This document shows, one piece after another, positions 1-8,387 of a stretch of 64,000 nucleotides of DNA; the stretch's first letter is position 1; the number at the start of each line of letters is the position of its first letter. The notes under the pieces are model-generated. The model worked only from the letters and a program-made list of their open reading frames with translations, was not told the DNA's origin and searched no databases. Made by a program: the position numbers and the translations under genes. Location of the stretch: NCBI GenBank assembly GCA_963792025.1, contig CAWBUS010000008.1, positions 186,001 through 250,000 of the forward strand, read 5' to 3'. The stretch is from Ginsengibacter sp963792025. Lineage in GTDB: Bacteria > Bacteroidota > Bacteroidia > Chitinophagales > Chitinophagaceae.

Positions 1-1
1 T

Positions 2-1024
2 TTTTACCACATCAGGGGAATGATTTTCAAAAAAAACCGGTGACAAAAACTGTGAACCCGGCACATCAGCACTGTACCATTCCTCGTTTTGCATATTCGT
101 GGTTTGCCCCAATGCTTTTAGCGTGTATGATATTTTTATGTGGACACAATTGTAACCGAACAATTTTTCGTTTCCTGTTTTTTGTACCTGTACGTTCGAT
201 TCATTTTTTCCCAATTCGTTTCTTTGCTGTTTATTGTATTTTTTATATTGGTCGTTTAAAATAATACTATAATTTTCGTTTAAGCCTGCCAGTGAGGTTG
301 AGTGCAGTTTCATATTTAGGACAGATGATTCTGCATAACCTTCAGAATACACATTCCATTTGTTTGCTTTATTGGTGCTGATGTACAAGTTTTTCCAAAG
401 CCCGTCTTTTTTAGTGTTGGCAACGGTGCCTCCTGTATACTGAAGCATGACGGTATTTCCATTTCCTGAAACAGGTACTTTATAATCCACTGGTTGCTCA
501 GGTGCATAAGCAGCAGTATATGTTTTGGAAGGCCCGGCTGTACCATTTTTTTGAGCCTCCATCATTCCTTTGGCAACCGATTTTAGTGGATTATTATCTT
601 TCATTTGCCCAAGCTGCATATTTAATATCGAGCTGCCTATTGCGTTGCCGGGGTTCCCGTTTTTACCTCCCATCATTGATTGCATTTTTTTCATCATACT
701 ATCCATGTTGCTGCCGCCAAGATTCTTTAAAATACCTGAATCGCCTTTACCAAACATTGAGCTAAGGCCTTTCATTTGTGAAAGCATACTATCGGTATTA
801 TTGTTTTGAACAGAAGCAGATGTATCAATTGCATTTACTGATGTATCAGTTTGTTGATTGTTATTCTCATTTGCAGTTGATGAATTTACTGCCCGGGAAG
901 TGTCGTCGGAAGTTGTTTGTGTTATCGTATTTTCTGTGTTTTTAGTAGCGTTATTGTTACAAGAAGAGTGAAACAAAATAATTGCTAAGAAAATAATTGT
1001 GGTTAATAGCTTCAAGTGTTGCAT
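2..1024 (-). CDS. DUF4412-like lipoprotein, 3' end beyond the window
   Basis: The frame is open from an ATG at 1024 to the window edge, giving 341 codons without a stop, so the C-terminus is missing. The protein starts with an SPII signal peptide (MQHLKLL then lipobox FHSSC, Cys22), followed by a Ser/Thr/Asn-rich linker and a Met-rich stretch (about residues 80-150). The last third contains the pattern GYNCVHIKI followed by EEWYSADVPG, as in the DUF4412-like protein encoded at 7075-8118. It is the last visible gene of the minus-strand operon that I place under the promoter at 4165-4227. The function of the family is not established. The call rests on motif resemblance to the intact paralog. 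Confidence 0.72.
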   Translation of the reverse strand, partial: MQHLKLLTTIIFLAIILFHSSCNNNATKNTENTITQTTSDDTSRAVNSSTANENNNQQTDTSVNAIDTSASVQNNNTDSMLSQMKGLSSMFGKGDSGILKNLGGSNMDSMMKKMQSMMGGKNGNPGNAIGSSILNMQLGQMKDNNPLKSVAKGMMEAQKNGTAGPSKTYTAAYAPEQPVDYKVPVSGNGNTVMLQYTGGTVANTKKDGLWKNLYISTNKANKWNVYSEGYAESSVLNMKLHSTSLAGLNENYSIILNDQYKKYNKQQRNELGKNESNVQVQKTGNEKLFGYNCVHIKISYTLKALGQTTNMQNEEWYSADVPGSQFLSPVFFENHSPDVVK

Positions 1025-1078
1025 AGATTATATATGAAAGTTTAAGGAATGCGATATAATTATAAGATGCATTGTTAT

Positions 1079-1915
1079 TTAATGTTTATAAGCCATTTGC
1101 TTTGCCATATCCAGCATATCCTTTTTTATTAAATTATAGTTGTTGTAAGAAATATTATTTTTGGTTGAAAAAGTACATCCAACGCCATAGATAATTTTAA
1201 GTGTCTTATCTTTATTATTATACCAATAGATATAAAATCCATTTAAGGTTAATGGATGATTTGGTTGCAATTGAGATTCCCAATCACTCTTACCCGGCAT
1301 TCCAATCATTCTTGTAATACCCGTTGTTGTATCCGTTAAATCACTATGTGAATTCATTGAAAACTGAATAACAGGAACATGTTGTCCATCCAACAAAAAA
1401 CTATCAATAACCTCAAAATTCTTTTTTTGTATAATAAGATTTGTTGATGTTAATGCGTTAGGATCGCCCATTCCATATAACCATGCATCCTGGTCAAGCA
1501 CGCCTATATTCGCCAGCTTTTCAATCACATCTTGATTTAACGTATTAATACTGTCATTTGGAAAATCAAACAACTGATTTTTGGCATCTATTACATACGT
1601 TCCAAACCAGGCCTGGTAATATTTAGATTTAAAATCGCTGCGTTGAGAATATTTTTTATCCTTTGCAGGTTCGCCTATTGCATAATAATTCATTCCTTTT
1701 AAACCGATGCTTTGCCACATCTCATTCATTTCCTGTTTAAAAAAAGGGCTCCACTCAGCAATTTGTTTTAATGGTGCAGGTTTTACTCCATTTATTGTTT
1801 CCTGTGGTGAAGTTCTTGAATTGATAAGGTTGATATTTTCATCTAACCAGGAAGTTTGACAAAATGCGGATGCGCTAATTAAGAACCCACATAAAAAAAG
1901 AGATAGATATTTCAT
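1079..1915 (-). CDS. Secreted protein of unknown function
   Basis: The 278-residue product begins with a clear Sec signal peptide (MKYLSLFLCGFLISASAFCQ, probable cleavage after SAFCQ) and has no lipobox or later membrane segment, so it should be periplasmic or exported. I do not recognise a domain. The mature part is rich in Asn, Asp, Trp and Tyr and has a central YYAIGEP segment and a late FYIYWYNN segment. It lies 54 bp upstream of the DUF4412-like gene and downstream of the DUF6252-like gene on the same strand, so it probably belongs to the same transcript. The leader resembles the MKxLxL leaders of its neighbours. Confidence 0.7.
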   Translation of the reverse strand: MKYLSLFLCGFLISASAFCQTSWLDENINLINSRTSPQETINGVKPAPLKQIAEWSPFFKQEMNEMWQSIGLKGMNYYAIGEPAKDKKYSQRSDFKSKYYQAWFGTYVIDAKNQLFDFPNDSINTLNQDVIEKLANIGVLDQDAWLYGMGDPNALTSTNLIIQKKNFEVIDSFLLDGQHVPVIQFSMNSHSDLTDTTTGITRMIGMPGKSDWESQLQPNHPLTLNGFYIYWYNNKDKTLKIIYGVGCTFSTKNNISYNNYNLIKKDMLDMAKQMAYKH

Positions 1916-2004
1916 TTTATATTTATTTGATTAAACCAATTAATCATAAAGAGCAAAAAGTATGACACAATCTTTATACGCTGATGATATAAATATTAGT
2001 TTCC

Positions 2005-2583
2005 TTAATTCTTCATAAACGGCAAATTGAAACTGCCATCGGTTATGTTTGCTTTTTCGTTGCCATAACTTTTATCTTGTGTAAATGTTCCTGAAAACGT
2101 TCCTGAAACACGGCTGCTGTTTATGCTGATAACAGTTACCGTTACCGCATCGGAATACAAATTGCCGGTTATTTTGGGATCTGTATAAGTAGCTTCTTTA
2201 CTTTTTTTATCGCCGGCAAGTGATGGCTGATATTTACCTATTGATGTAGTTCCGCTGTTGGCTATATGAAATTCAAAGTATTTGCCGTTAGGTGTAACTT
2301 CTATAGTCAACATACCATTTGCTGCATCATTGCTTACTTCGTTGATGAATAAGGTGCCGTGTTGTACACCAGCTACCGCCTCCACCCGCTCACCGTTTAT
2401 TGTATATGAAAAACTTCCTTCATTGCCCGTGAGGTTTGCATCAGAGGCTGTTGCATTTCCAGATGATGGACTGGTTTTAGCATCGGATGTGTTTGTTTTA
2501 TTTGCTGATGAATTGTTGCATGCGCAGAAAAATAAAAAACATGCGGAAAAAATAATTGCTGCAGATAATTTTAAACGTTTCAT
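2005..2583 (-). CDS. DUF6252-like lipoprotein
   Basis: I chose the ATG at 2583, because the product then starts MKRLKLSAAIIFSACFLFF followed by lipobox CAC, a standard SPII leader; an upstream ATG at 2616 would only add 11 residues. After the lipid-attachment Cys comes a Ser/Thr/Asn/Ala linker, then GSFSYTINGERVEA, a central beta-rich region, the strand SRVSGTFSGTF and the end DGSFNLPF. This layout matches three other proteins in the cluster (2976-3580, 8388-8975, 9030-9620) and DUF6252-type Bacteroidota lipoproteins. A surface or periplasmic beta-sandwich is likely; no enzymatic motif is visible. Confidence 0.75.
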   Translation of the reverse strand: MKRLKLSAAIIFSACFLFFCACNNSSANKTNTSDAKTSPSSGNATASDANLTGNEGSFSYTINGERVEAVAGVQHGTLFINEVSNDAANGMLTIEVTPNGKYFEFHIANSGTTSIGKYQPSLAGDKKSKEATYTDPKITGNLYSDAVTVTVISINSSRVSGTFSGTFTQDKSYGNEKANITDGSFNLPFMKN

Positions 2584-2686
2584 AATATTTTTTTTAGGAA
2601 ATAAATTATTTTTCACCTTAAGTAAATATGGTAGCCCTAATCATTTTATAACTAATAAACAAAACAGATAGTTTCGATTTTTTGCA

Positions 2687-2929
2687 TTACTTAGGTTTTA
2701 CTGCACGATTTTTTAGTAATGCAGTATCAACTAGTTTAGCGGTAGGGTGGTTGTTAGACAATGAACTTGTTTTTGTTAGTGTTAATTGTTTTATAGCCGG
2801 GTTTATAATAGCAGTTTTTGTTTGAGGTGGTGATGCTTTCTTTTGATCCCTTTTTTTTGGTGCTGATTGAGAAAAACAATTGATCGTTACCAACGTTAAT
2901 ACTGCCGTAATTAAAAAATGTGCTTTCAT
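2687..2929 (-). CDS. Small secreted basic protein
   Basis: The 80-residue product has a signal peptide (MKAHFLITAVLTLVTINCFS, cleavage probably after FSQ) and a short mature part that is rich in Lys, Pro, Thr and Ala. No domain is recognised. Because it sits between two lipoprotein genes on the same strand with short spacers and shares the exported character of the cluster, I consider it real, though the mature chain is low complexity. It resembles the small Lys/Thr-rich protein at 3890-4125 (both contain KK..TTTA/TKTA and late LxLxxxxxK segments), but the similarity is weak. Confidence 0.5.
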   Translation of the reverse strand: MKAHFLITAVLTLVTINCFSQSAPKKRDQKKASPPQTKTAIINPAIKQLTLTKTSSLSNNHPTAKLVDTALLKNRAVKPK

Positions 2930-2975
2930 TATTTTAGATTTAAATTTTATAATAAGTTTATTGTATAAGTTATTT

Positions 2976-3580
2976 TTACTCGGGCCTTATATTCCCTGTT
3001 GAAAAGGGTATATCAAATTTGCCATCTGAAATGGTCACTTTGTTTTTATAGGCCTGTGATCTTGTATCGTTGCTTAATGTCAATACGCCGGAAAATGTTC
3101 CGGAAATGCGTGAAGAAGTAAGTTTGTTTATAACTACTGTAACCGAGTCTGTATTATACCTGGCAAAATTGTTGGAGCTTCTCAGATTGAAATCCAGGGA
3201 ATAGAAGTATGACTCTGGTTGTAATTATCGGAACTTGCATGGTATTCGCCTTCTTTATCTGGTAAAGAGAAACGGAATGAATAAAAATCTTCGCCCTTTT
3301 TAGTTGAAAGGAGATCAAATAAAACGGTCTGCGGTCCATTGTTCTGAGGTGGATAAATAAATGCCTCATTTTGTAATTGCATTTCATTTGTTTCATCTCC
3401 GGAAACAGGAGTACCATCAATGGAAACGGAAAAACTTAGTTTCCGGGAGAAGAAGTTCCGGATGCAGACGAATTATCAGCCACATTGTTTTTGCCTGTTG
3501 ATGAAGAATTATCACCTGAACATGCCAATAATACACATGCTGAAAAAAGAGATTGGAGAAAATAATTTTAAGTATTTCAT
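2976..3580 (-). pseudogene. DUF6252-like lipoprotein gene with three frameshifts
   Basis: Reading from the ATG at 3580, the leader MKYLKLFSPISF is followed by a shift at a T6 run. The next frame gives ACVLLACSGDNSSSTGKNN and then PGN-stop. A second shift near 3437 restores KLSFSVSIDGTPVSGDE and continues to YNQSHTSIPW. A third shift near 3208 gives the normal family ending, with SRISGTFSGV and DGKFDIPF before a stop at 2976. Stitched together these pieces form a complete DUF6252-like lipoprotein like those at 2005, 8388 and 9030. All three lesions are single-base changes and the protein sequence between them is well conserved, so sequencing error is as plausible as true decay. Confidence 0.7.
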
Positions 3581-3706
3581 AATTGTATTTGTCAAAAGAA
3601 AAAATTCTGATTTCATTGTACTAAGTTTTAAAAGATTAAATGTTGCTGGCGATATGATTTTTCTTGCGGACAATACATTTGTTTCTGCCTACTCATTTTA
3701 AACAAT

Positions 3707-3850
3707 TCATTTCTGCATATCAGACTTTCCATCGATGATATAGATAAACTCAGGATAATTTTTAGCATCCTTCGAACCTCTATCGTAATAAACTTTACAT
3801 GCTCCTTGCTTATCATCCATAATTAATGTGATTAGTTTTAAATGTTTCAT
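3707..3850 (-). pseudogene. Small ORF, leader joined to an unknown tail
   Basis: A 47-codon frame starts MKHLKLITLI, the same leader start as the exported proteins around it, but then runs straight into a soluble tail (MDDKQGACKVYYDRGSKDAK and on to IYIIDGKSDMQK) without completing a hydrophobic core or a lipobox. I read it as the fusion left by an internal deletion in a cluster gene, or as a gene with an indel just after the leader. The tail is not recognised. It lies between the small protein at 3890-4125 and the frameshifted DUF6252-like gene. Confidence 0.35.
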
Positions 3851-3889
3851 AAATCTAGCGTGCATGAAATCGATTATCAAAATATAAAA

Positions 3890-4125
3890 TCAGGATTTCT
3901 TGTTTTTTGTGAGATCATAATGTTTGTCCACGCTATCTTTTGCCGGACTTAGTATTTTGGTTTTATACGCAGGATTTCTTAGGTTTAAAACGGGCTGTTT
4001 CTTTAAAGTATCAGCCTGAACTGCTGTCGTAGTCTTTTTCTGTGCAATTTTTTTTGAACAACTTGCCCAAATGAAGCAGTACATAAGAGTAATAAAAATG
4101 AACTGACGATAGATAATTTTTTCAT
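3890..4125 (-). CDS. Small secreted protein, frameshifted in a T8 run
   Basis: The ATG at 4125 gives an ideal leader (MKKLSIVSSFLLLLCTASFG) that ends in QVVQKK and then leaves frame. At the eight-T run 4048-4055 one extra base would join it to IAQKKTTTAVQADTLKKQPV and then to the stop at 3890. The alternative uninterrupted frame from 4192 has a poor N-terminus, so I regard it as an artefact of the indel. The reconstructed product is a roughly 78-residue exported protein, with a Lys/Thr-rich mature part that is not recognised. It is the first gene behind the promoter/operator at 4165-4227. Confidence 0.5.
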
Positions 4126-4164
4126 GACAATTTTTTTTAATAATGCTATAAAATTTAATTAGTA

Positions 4165-4227
4165 TAAAAATACTTTTACGTTGGAGATGCAAGCAATGTT
4201 AGCCGATGAACGTATTCTTAAAATCGT
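4165..4227 (-). promoter_or_regulatory. Promoter and shared operator, operon A
   Basis: On the minus strand, TATTTTTA (4172-4165) fits the Bacteroidota -7 box TAnnTTTG except at the last base. Thirty bases upstream of it lies a 25-bp element (4203-4227) whose plus-strand core GAACGTATTCTTAAAATCGT is identical to those at 8211-8230 and 11507-11526; here the five bases before the core are CCGAT. The start codon at 4125 is about 40 bp downstream of the box. The fixed spacing and a position about 40-65 bp upstream of the expected transcription start suggest an activator site, most simply for the LytTR regulator at 11593-12309. Confidence 0.7.
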
Positions 4228-4470
4228 TAAAAAATCAAGGAGTATTTTTATGATCTATTAATTATGAATTGCTTTACTTATGCTGCTGTAAGATTCGTGT
4301 TCAGTATAAGAATTTGAACGGCAATTTTTATTCTTTACTTAGCAATTTATGCGCTTCCAGAGCCTCCACTTTTATGATGGTTTTTGCACTGGTTTTTCGT
4401 TGTTCATTTTTTCTTTTGAAAATACAAAACCAATCCGGCAAGAATTACTATACAATAATTATAATAATGA

Positions 4471-4707
4471 TCAAAAGATAATTTTGATGGAAGGAATTGC
4501 AACCAAACTAATGTTATCAAAATACCCATCATTATCACCACCAACATTTCTAAAAGCAACTAACTTAACTCTGATAAAGCGTGTATTTGGCTGCGCTAAA
4601 AATGTATCTGCAACTGCCTTCCATTTGGTTTTACTCATTAAGGTATCGGTAGAAATACTGTCAAGGATTTTATTTTTTGATGCATCCAAACATTCCACTT
4701 TCAACAT
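4471..4707 (-). CDS. C-terminal part of a frameshifted jelly-roll lipoprotein
   Basis: This frame carries the C-terminal half of the protein begun at 5078. Read upstream of its first ATG, the frame gives SGPLSDQGMLKVECLDA, which continues the N-terminal piece after GFEQTL once a single base is restored near 4735. The later segment FIRVKLVAFRNVGGDNDGYF followed by DNISL is typical of carbohydrate-binding-like beta-jelly-roll domains, where the last strands carry a D-G-x-x-D-N pattern. As an independent gene it would lack a signal, so I treat it as half of one CDS. Confidence 0.6.
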   Translation of the reverse strand: MLKVECLDASKNKILDSISTDTLMSKTKWKAVADTFLAQPNTRFIRVKLVAFRNVGGDNDGYFDNISLVAIPSIKIIF

Positions 4708-5078
4708 TCCCTGGTCAGAAAGCGGCCCTGATCTAAGGTCTGTTCAAAGCCACTTACAATAAATTTTTGTTTTTTGCCATCAATTGTTTTTGCATAATTT
4801 GAAACATCTGCATCTTGCTGTAAAACGCAAATCAAACCATACCCTCCAAAAAAATAATGGCTGCTGTCTTGCGCATGCGCATAATCATGATGCGCACTAT
4901 CGCCTTCCGCAGAAACCCAATGCCCGCTTATATTTTGCCAACCTTTTGGAACACTGTCGTAGCTTGGTATCTCAGCGCTTCCATTAAAAATAAGATTTGC
5001 AGAAGGCTTGTTGCATGACGAACAAATGGTAATTGTTGCAACAATTATTAATATGGATAACAATTTTATTTTCATCAT
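4701..5078 (-). CDS. N-terminal part of a frameshifted jelly-roll lipoprotein
   Basis: The product starts with an SPII signal peptide (MMKIKLLSILIIVATITICS, then SCNKPSANLIFNGSAEIP). The NLIFNGSAEIP...GWQ opening is the usual first strand of CBM-like galactose-binding folds in secreted Bacteroidota proteins. The frame leaves the conserved sequence after GFEQTL and ends at LTREC; the continuation is in the frame 4471-4707. The gene follows 5085-7064 with a 6-bp gap and is therefore the last gene of operon B. The intact protein would have about 200 residues, lipid-anchored, with a possible role in binding glycan or another surface polymer, which is inference from the fold only. Confidence 0.65.
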   Translation of the reverse strand: MMKIKLLSILIIVATITICSSCNKPSANLIFNGSAEIPSYDSVPKGWQNISGHWVSAEGDSAHHDYAHAQDSSHYFFGGYGLICVLQQDADVSNYAKTIDGKKQKFIVSGFEQTLDQGRFLTREC

Positions 5079-5084
5079 TACAAA

Positions 5085-7064
5085 TTATTCTTCACTCTTC
5101 AGGTTAAAAGAAAAATTGATGAGCTGCTCACTGCTCGAACTTCCATTGCCCAGTTTAGTATCTCCTTTGCCATCAATTAATAAATTATTCTCACCATCGG
5201 TTTTTACATCAAACCCATTGTTTGATGTAATTACTTTACCCAGTGTAAGCCGTACAGAATTGATGGGATAATTTACACGTGTAACCAACGGAATGCCCGC
5301 CGCAATCATAATGTACCCATATATGTAGCATACAGCAGGTGTAAAATCAACCAGTGCGTCGTTTACATAAATCGTTACTTTTTTTTGCGCTACATCATAA
5401 TCTGCATCAATAGGAAGATTAAATGCAGATGGCACAGCAATAGCTCTTGCAACGGCACCAAAGCCAATGTCTTTATCTGCCGATGCAGCGGAAAAAGGGA
5501 TGGCAATCGGTTTATGAAGTTGCAATGAGTAAAATTGCGTTAAGCCTTCTCTGCCTTTCATCGCGTCTTTGAAAGCATCTATCTGCTGTGCATCTTGAAA
5601 CATAGTGAACTTTGTCGCGTTGCCTTCTATGTTTCCTTTCATTTTTATAATGTTGCCGCCGGCATTATTTTTTGGATAACGAAGGTTAATGGTAGCTTCG
5701 GTTTTATAAGTATAATCCCACCATGTCTTATTGTCTTTGTTGCGGTATATGCATTCGTATTTATGATTTAGGTCTCCGCTCATTACAGCACAATATCGTT
5801 TCAGTAATAAATCAGAACACATGTGCACAACATCGCCCCCAAAAGCAAGCGGGCTAAAGTTTGCTTTCAGTGCTTCACTTTCTGTGGCAGCATCAGTAAA
5901 TAATGATGCGCATTCGCCCGATGCCTGTGCTGCCGCATCACTGCCTCCTGTTATACTTTTTGCATCATATCCGGCAACTGCCCGACCAGCTTTGTCTCCT
6001 GCGAGGTTGGTAAGGATTTTTGTAAACTTCCCTTCAAAATTTGTGAAGGTTGAAAACGCAGCGCAGGCTTCACTCACCATCACCAAATATTCGCAAACAC
6101 TGTTATCGTAAGCCTTGTGGTCTGTTGCTTCAATTGCCTGCTCCACCTCATTTGTTTGTTCAGACACTGCATTGGTCATGTCTGATAAGTTTTTTAATGT
6201 AGATGAAGGTAAGCCGCCATATTTTTTTTCTACATTAATCAACCCTTTGCCTGCAGCAGCAACATCATCTAATTGTTTTAATAATTTATCTTTTTTATCG
6301 GAAAAGTCATCCATCTTTTTTTGCAAAGCATCTGCGTCCGGCGCCGTAAGTGTTGTTTTTACCTTATCAATATCATCCTTCAGTTTATCAAAACCTTTAG
6401 CAGTAATATCTTTTAACGGCTTAATTACCGAGTCAATATCATCGGGCTTAAATACGCCCAATTCTTTGCTTATTGTGCTTTTGCCATCGCTGCTTTTCGC
6501 GGTAACAAGGTAACTACCGTCAGTGTTTAATTGCCAGATAGTAGAATAGGCGCCACTGGTATCAAGCGGAAGCGTCCTGCTTTCTTTGCCCGTTCCGTCT
6601 TCCGTTGTTATAGTTACCGCGACCGATTTAAAATTTTGGTATTTAATACTTGAACCCGTTATTTGTACAGCACCGCCTGCAATTATTCTGTTTGATGAAA
6701 GATTTAAGTTGATAAAACTTCCGTCAGAATTATACGCATTGTTTTGCGGCGCAGCATTGTTATTATTATTTGCTGAAGCTGTGCTTTTGGAAGGTATTGT
6801 ATCCGATGAAGAAGATCTTGTTGTTGAGGTTGTTGTGCTGTTGATGTTATTATTACTACTTGTTGCAGGCTTTTTTTTGCCTAAATCGTCAATTTTATCC
6901 AATGCTTTATTGGTAGCATTATTTGCTTTTTCGTCTGCTTTATTTTGCGCTGTTTGCTTAACAGAGTTCAAAATATTTTTTAAGAATTGGGCGTGCAAAT
7001 CATTATTCTTTGCCGAAAGAAAAATAACAACTAAAGCAATAAGTATTTTTAATTTTAAATGCAT
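5085..7064 (-). CDS. Large secreted protein with Ig-like and coiled-coil regions
   Basis: The 659-residue product has a Sec leader ending in DLHAQ. The mature N-terminus FLKNILNSVKQTAQNKADEK is nearly the same as that of the upstream-encoded protein at 7075-8118 (FLKKILNDVKQTTQNRANKK). A Ser/Thr/Asn linker (about residues 65-115) leads to an Ig-like stretch (about 118-205, VAVTITTEDGTGKESRTLPL), a helical, probably coiled-coil region (about 210-320), and a long C-terminal part that I do not recognise. It is separated from the upstream gene by 10 bp and from the downstream gene by 6 bp, so the three are co-transcribed. Its role is unknown; a cell-surface structural role would fit. Confidence 0.75.
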   Translation of the reverse strand: MHLKLKILIALVVIFLSAKNNDLHAQFLKNILNSVKQTAQNKADEKANNATNKALDKIDDLGKKKPATSSNNNINSTTTSTTRSSSSDTIPSKSTASANNNNNAAPQNNAYNSDGSFINLNLSSNRIIAGGAVQITGSSIKYQNFKSVAVTITTEDGTGKESRTLPLDTSGAYSTIWQLNTDGSYLVTAKSSDGKSTISKELGVFKPDDIDSVIKPLKDITAKGFDKLKDDIDKVKTTLTAPDADALQKKMDDFSDKKDKLLKQLDDVAAAGKGLINVEKKYGGLPSSTLKNLSDMTNAVSEQTNEVEQAIEATDHKAYDNSVCEYLVMVSEACAAFSTFTNFEGKFTKILTNLAGDKAGRAVAGYDAKSITGGSDAAAQASGECASLFTDAATESEALKANFSPLAFGGDVVHMCSDLLLKRYCAVMSGDLNHKYECIYRNKDNKTWWDYTYKTEATINLRYPKNNAGGNIIKMKGNIEGNATKFTMFQDAQQIDAFKDAMKGREGLTQFYSLQLHKPIAIPFSAASADKDIGFGAVARAIAVPSAFNLPIDADYDVAQKKVTIYVNDALVDFTPAVCYIYGYIMIAAGIPLVTRVNYPINSVRLTLGKVITSNNGFDVKTDGENNLLIDGKGDTKLGNGSSSSEQLINFSFNLKSEE

Positions 7065-7074
7065 AAGACAAGTT

Positions 7075-8118
7075 TTATTGTTGTTTTTGTGCCGCCTGCA
7101 TCATATTACCAAACATCAAATTACTTTTTGATTCAGTGTATCCGGAAGGAATTTTGAATAATGATGCGGCAAAATTTTGTTTTTCTGCTTTGGTTAGCTG
7201 CATCGTCATCGAATAATTTTTGTCACCTGCTACCATCTTCACAAAAAAACCTTCGCAGCCTGCGTTGTTTAGCGCCTGCAACATTTGTGGCGTTACATTT
7301 TGCTGCAGCATTATTTTCTTCATTAATGAATAACCAGGTACATCCGTGCTTGTCCAAACATCTTCCGTGCTTGAAGATTTAAACATTCCTGAACCGGTGG
7401 TCGAAGTGAGCTTTGCATGAACGCAGTTATAACCATTCACTGTTTCATTACCAATTTTTGTAACCTGGTATTTTGAAATGGAATTATTAATAAGGGACGT
7501 ATCAATCACATTTAAAGAATACTGTTTATCGGCGTCATCAATTATAACGCTGTACTGCGGCTGGTTGGCTCTGGCTATCACAATCATAGGCGAACTGTTT
7601 TTTGCGCCCATCATGGCAGCAAGGTTCATTTCTGAACGTCCTTCGCCATTGTTATCAAAATACATTTTGCTGGTGCTTGTTACAGCCCCGTTTGTTTTTG
7701 TTGTTGATTGAATGTTGTATTCATAATAAATACCATTACCGCCATTTGCCGTTGTATAAACTTTTAGAGCCGCTACAGAATCAGCAGCAGAAACACCGCC
7801 TCCACCCATAAGGTTGCCCAGACTTTTGCTAACTAAATCACTCATTGAGGTATCATTAGGATTGTCATGGGCCGCTTTTGCAAATGCGCCTAACACACCT
7901 CCAAGTGCTGCTGTATCTATGTTTGAAGAATTATTGTTTGATCCTGATTTCGTCATGCCGTCAATGGTATTACTGGTAACATCGCTTGCCTTTTTATTTG
8001 CACGGTTTTGCGTAGTTTGCTTTACGTCGTTTAATATTTTTTTTAAAAATTGAGCTTGAAGTGAATTTGCAGAGGCAAAAAATAATGCAATTGCCATCGT
8101 CAGTTTTAATTGCTTCAT
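7075..8118 (-). CDS. DUF4412-like secreted protein
   Basis: The 347-residue product carries a Sec signal peptide (MKQLKLTMAIALFFASANSL, cleavage after LQAQ) followed by the helical FLKKILNDVKQTTQN motif shared with the next gene. The second half fits the DUF4412 pattern: KMYFDNNGEGRSEMN, then YQVTKIGNETVNGYNCVHAK, then EDVWTSTDVPGYSLMKKIM. The partial protein at 2-1024 is a lipidated relative. The gene is the first behind the promoter/operator at 8169-8230. Members of this family are exported and uncharacterised; a role in binding a surface ligand or stress adaptation is only a guess. Confidence 0.78.
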   Translation of the reverse strand: MKQLKLTMAIALFFASANSLQAQFLKKILNDVKQTTQNRANKKASDVTSNTIDGMTKSGSNNNSSNIDTAALGGVLGAFAKAAHDNPNDTSMSDLVSKSLGNLMGGGGVSAADSVAALKVYTTANGGNGIYYEYNIQSTTKTNGAVTSTSKMYFDNNGEGRSEMNLAAMMGAKNSSPMIVIARANQPQYSVIIDDADKQYSLNVIDTSLINNSISKYQVTKIGNETVNGYNCVHAKLTSTTGSGMFKSSSTEDVWTSTDVPGYSLMKKIMLQQNVTPQMLQALNNAGCEGFFVKMVAGDKNYSMTMQLTKAEKQNFAASLFKIPSGYTESKSNLMFGNMMQAAQKQQ

Positions 8119-8168
8119 AATATTTTAATTTATACGTTGAAATAATTTATCTAAGAATTTAACCATCA

Positions 8169-8230
8169 CAAAAATACTTTCGCAGTGATGATGTATTAAT
8201 ACTAACCGACGAACGTATTCTTAAAATCGT
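8169..8230 (-). promoter_or_regulatory. Promoter and shared operator, operon B
   Basis: On the minus strand TATTTTTG (8176-8169) matches the Bacteroidota -7 consensus TAnnTTTG exactly. The 25-bp element at 8206-8230 lies 29 bp upstream of it; on the plus strand it reads CCGAC followed by GAACGTATTCTTAAAATCGT. It differs from the copy at 11502-11526 at no position and from the copy at 4203-4227 at one. The first controlled gene starts at 8118, about 50 bp downstream of the box. The sequence between box and operator is not conserved between the three copies, which argues that the element itself is under selection. Confidence 0.75.
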
Positions 8231-8305
8231 TAAACATCTATTGATATAAATATTTGCTATAGAAAAATTCCATGATTATAATTGTAAAAATTGTTAGACT
8301 TGAAA

Positions 8306-8352
8306 GTATCGTGAGGATTCAGAATTGCGGAGAATAATTTTAAGTGTTGCAC
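8306..8352 (-). other. Possible vestigial leader of a lost cluster gene
   Basis: On the minus strand the sequence TGCAACACTTAAAATTATTC encodes QHLKLF in the frame that would follow a start codon, and continues SAILN. It resembles the leaders of the genes starting at 1024 (MQHLKLL) and 3580 (MKYLKLF), but the start codon has an inserted base (ATG-T-GCAACAC) and no lipobox or longer frame follows. It lies downstream of the last gene of operon C and upstream of the promoter of operon B. I regard it as a remnant of a duplicated lipoprotein gene, with low certainty. Confidence 0.3.
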
Positions 8353-8387
8353 ATCTTTATTTTTATTAAAAGAGCAATGATTTATTG

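Noticed and set aside
6586..7131. Long plus-strand open frame of 181 codons with hydrophobic character
   Set aside because: It is antisense to the N-terminal half of the secreted protein at 5085-7064; its Leu/Val-rich make-up is what the complement of a Ser/Asn/Lys-rich coding sequence gives, and no start context or homology is visible.
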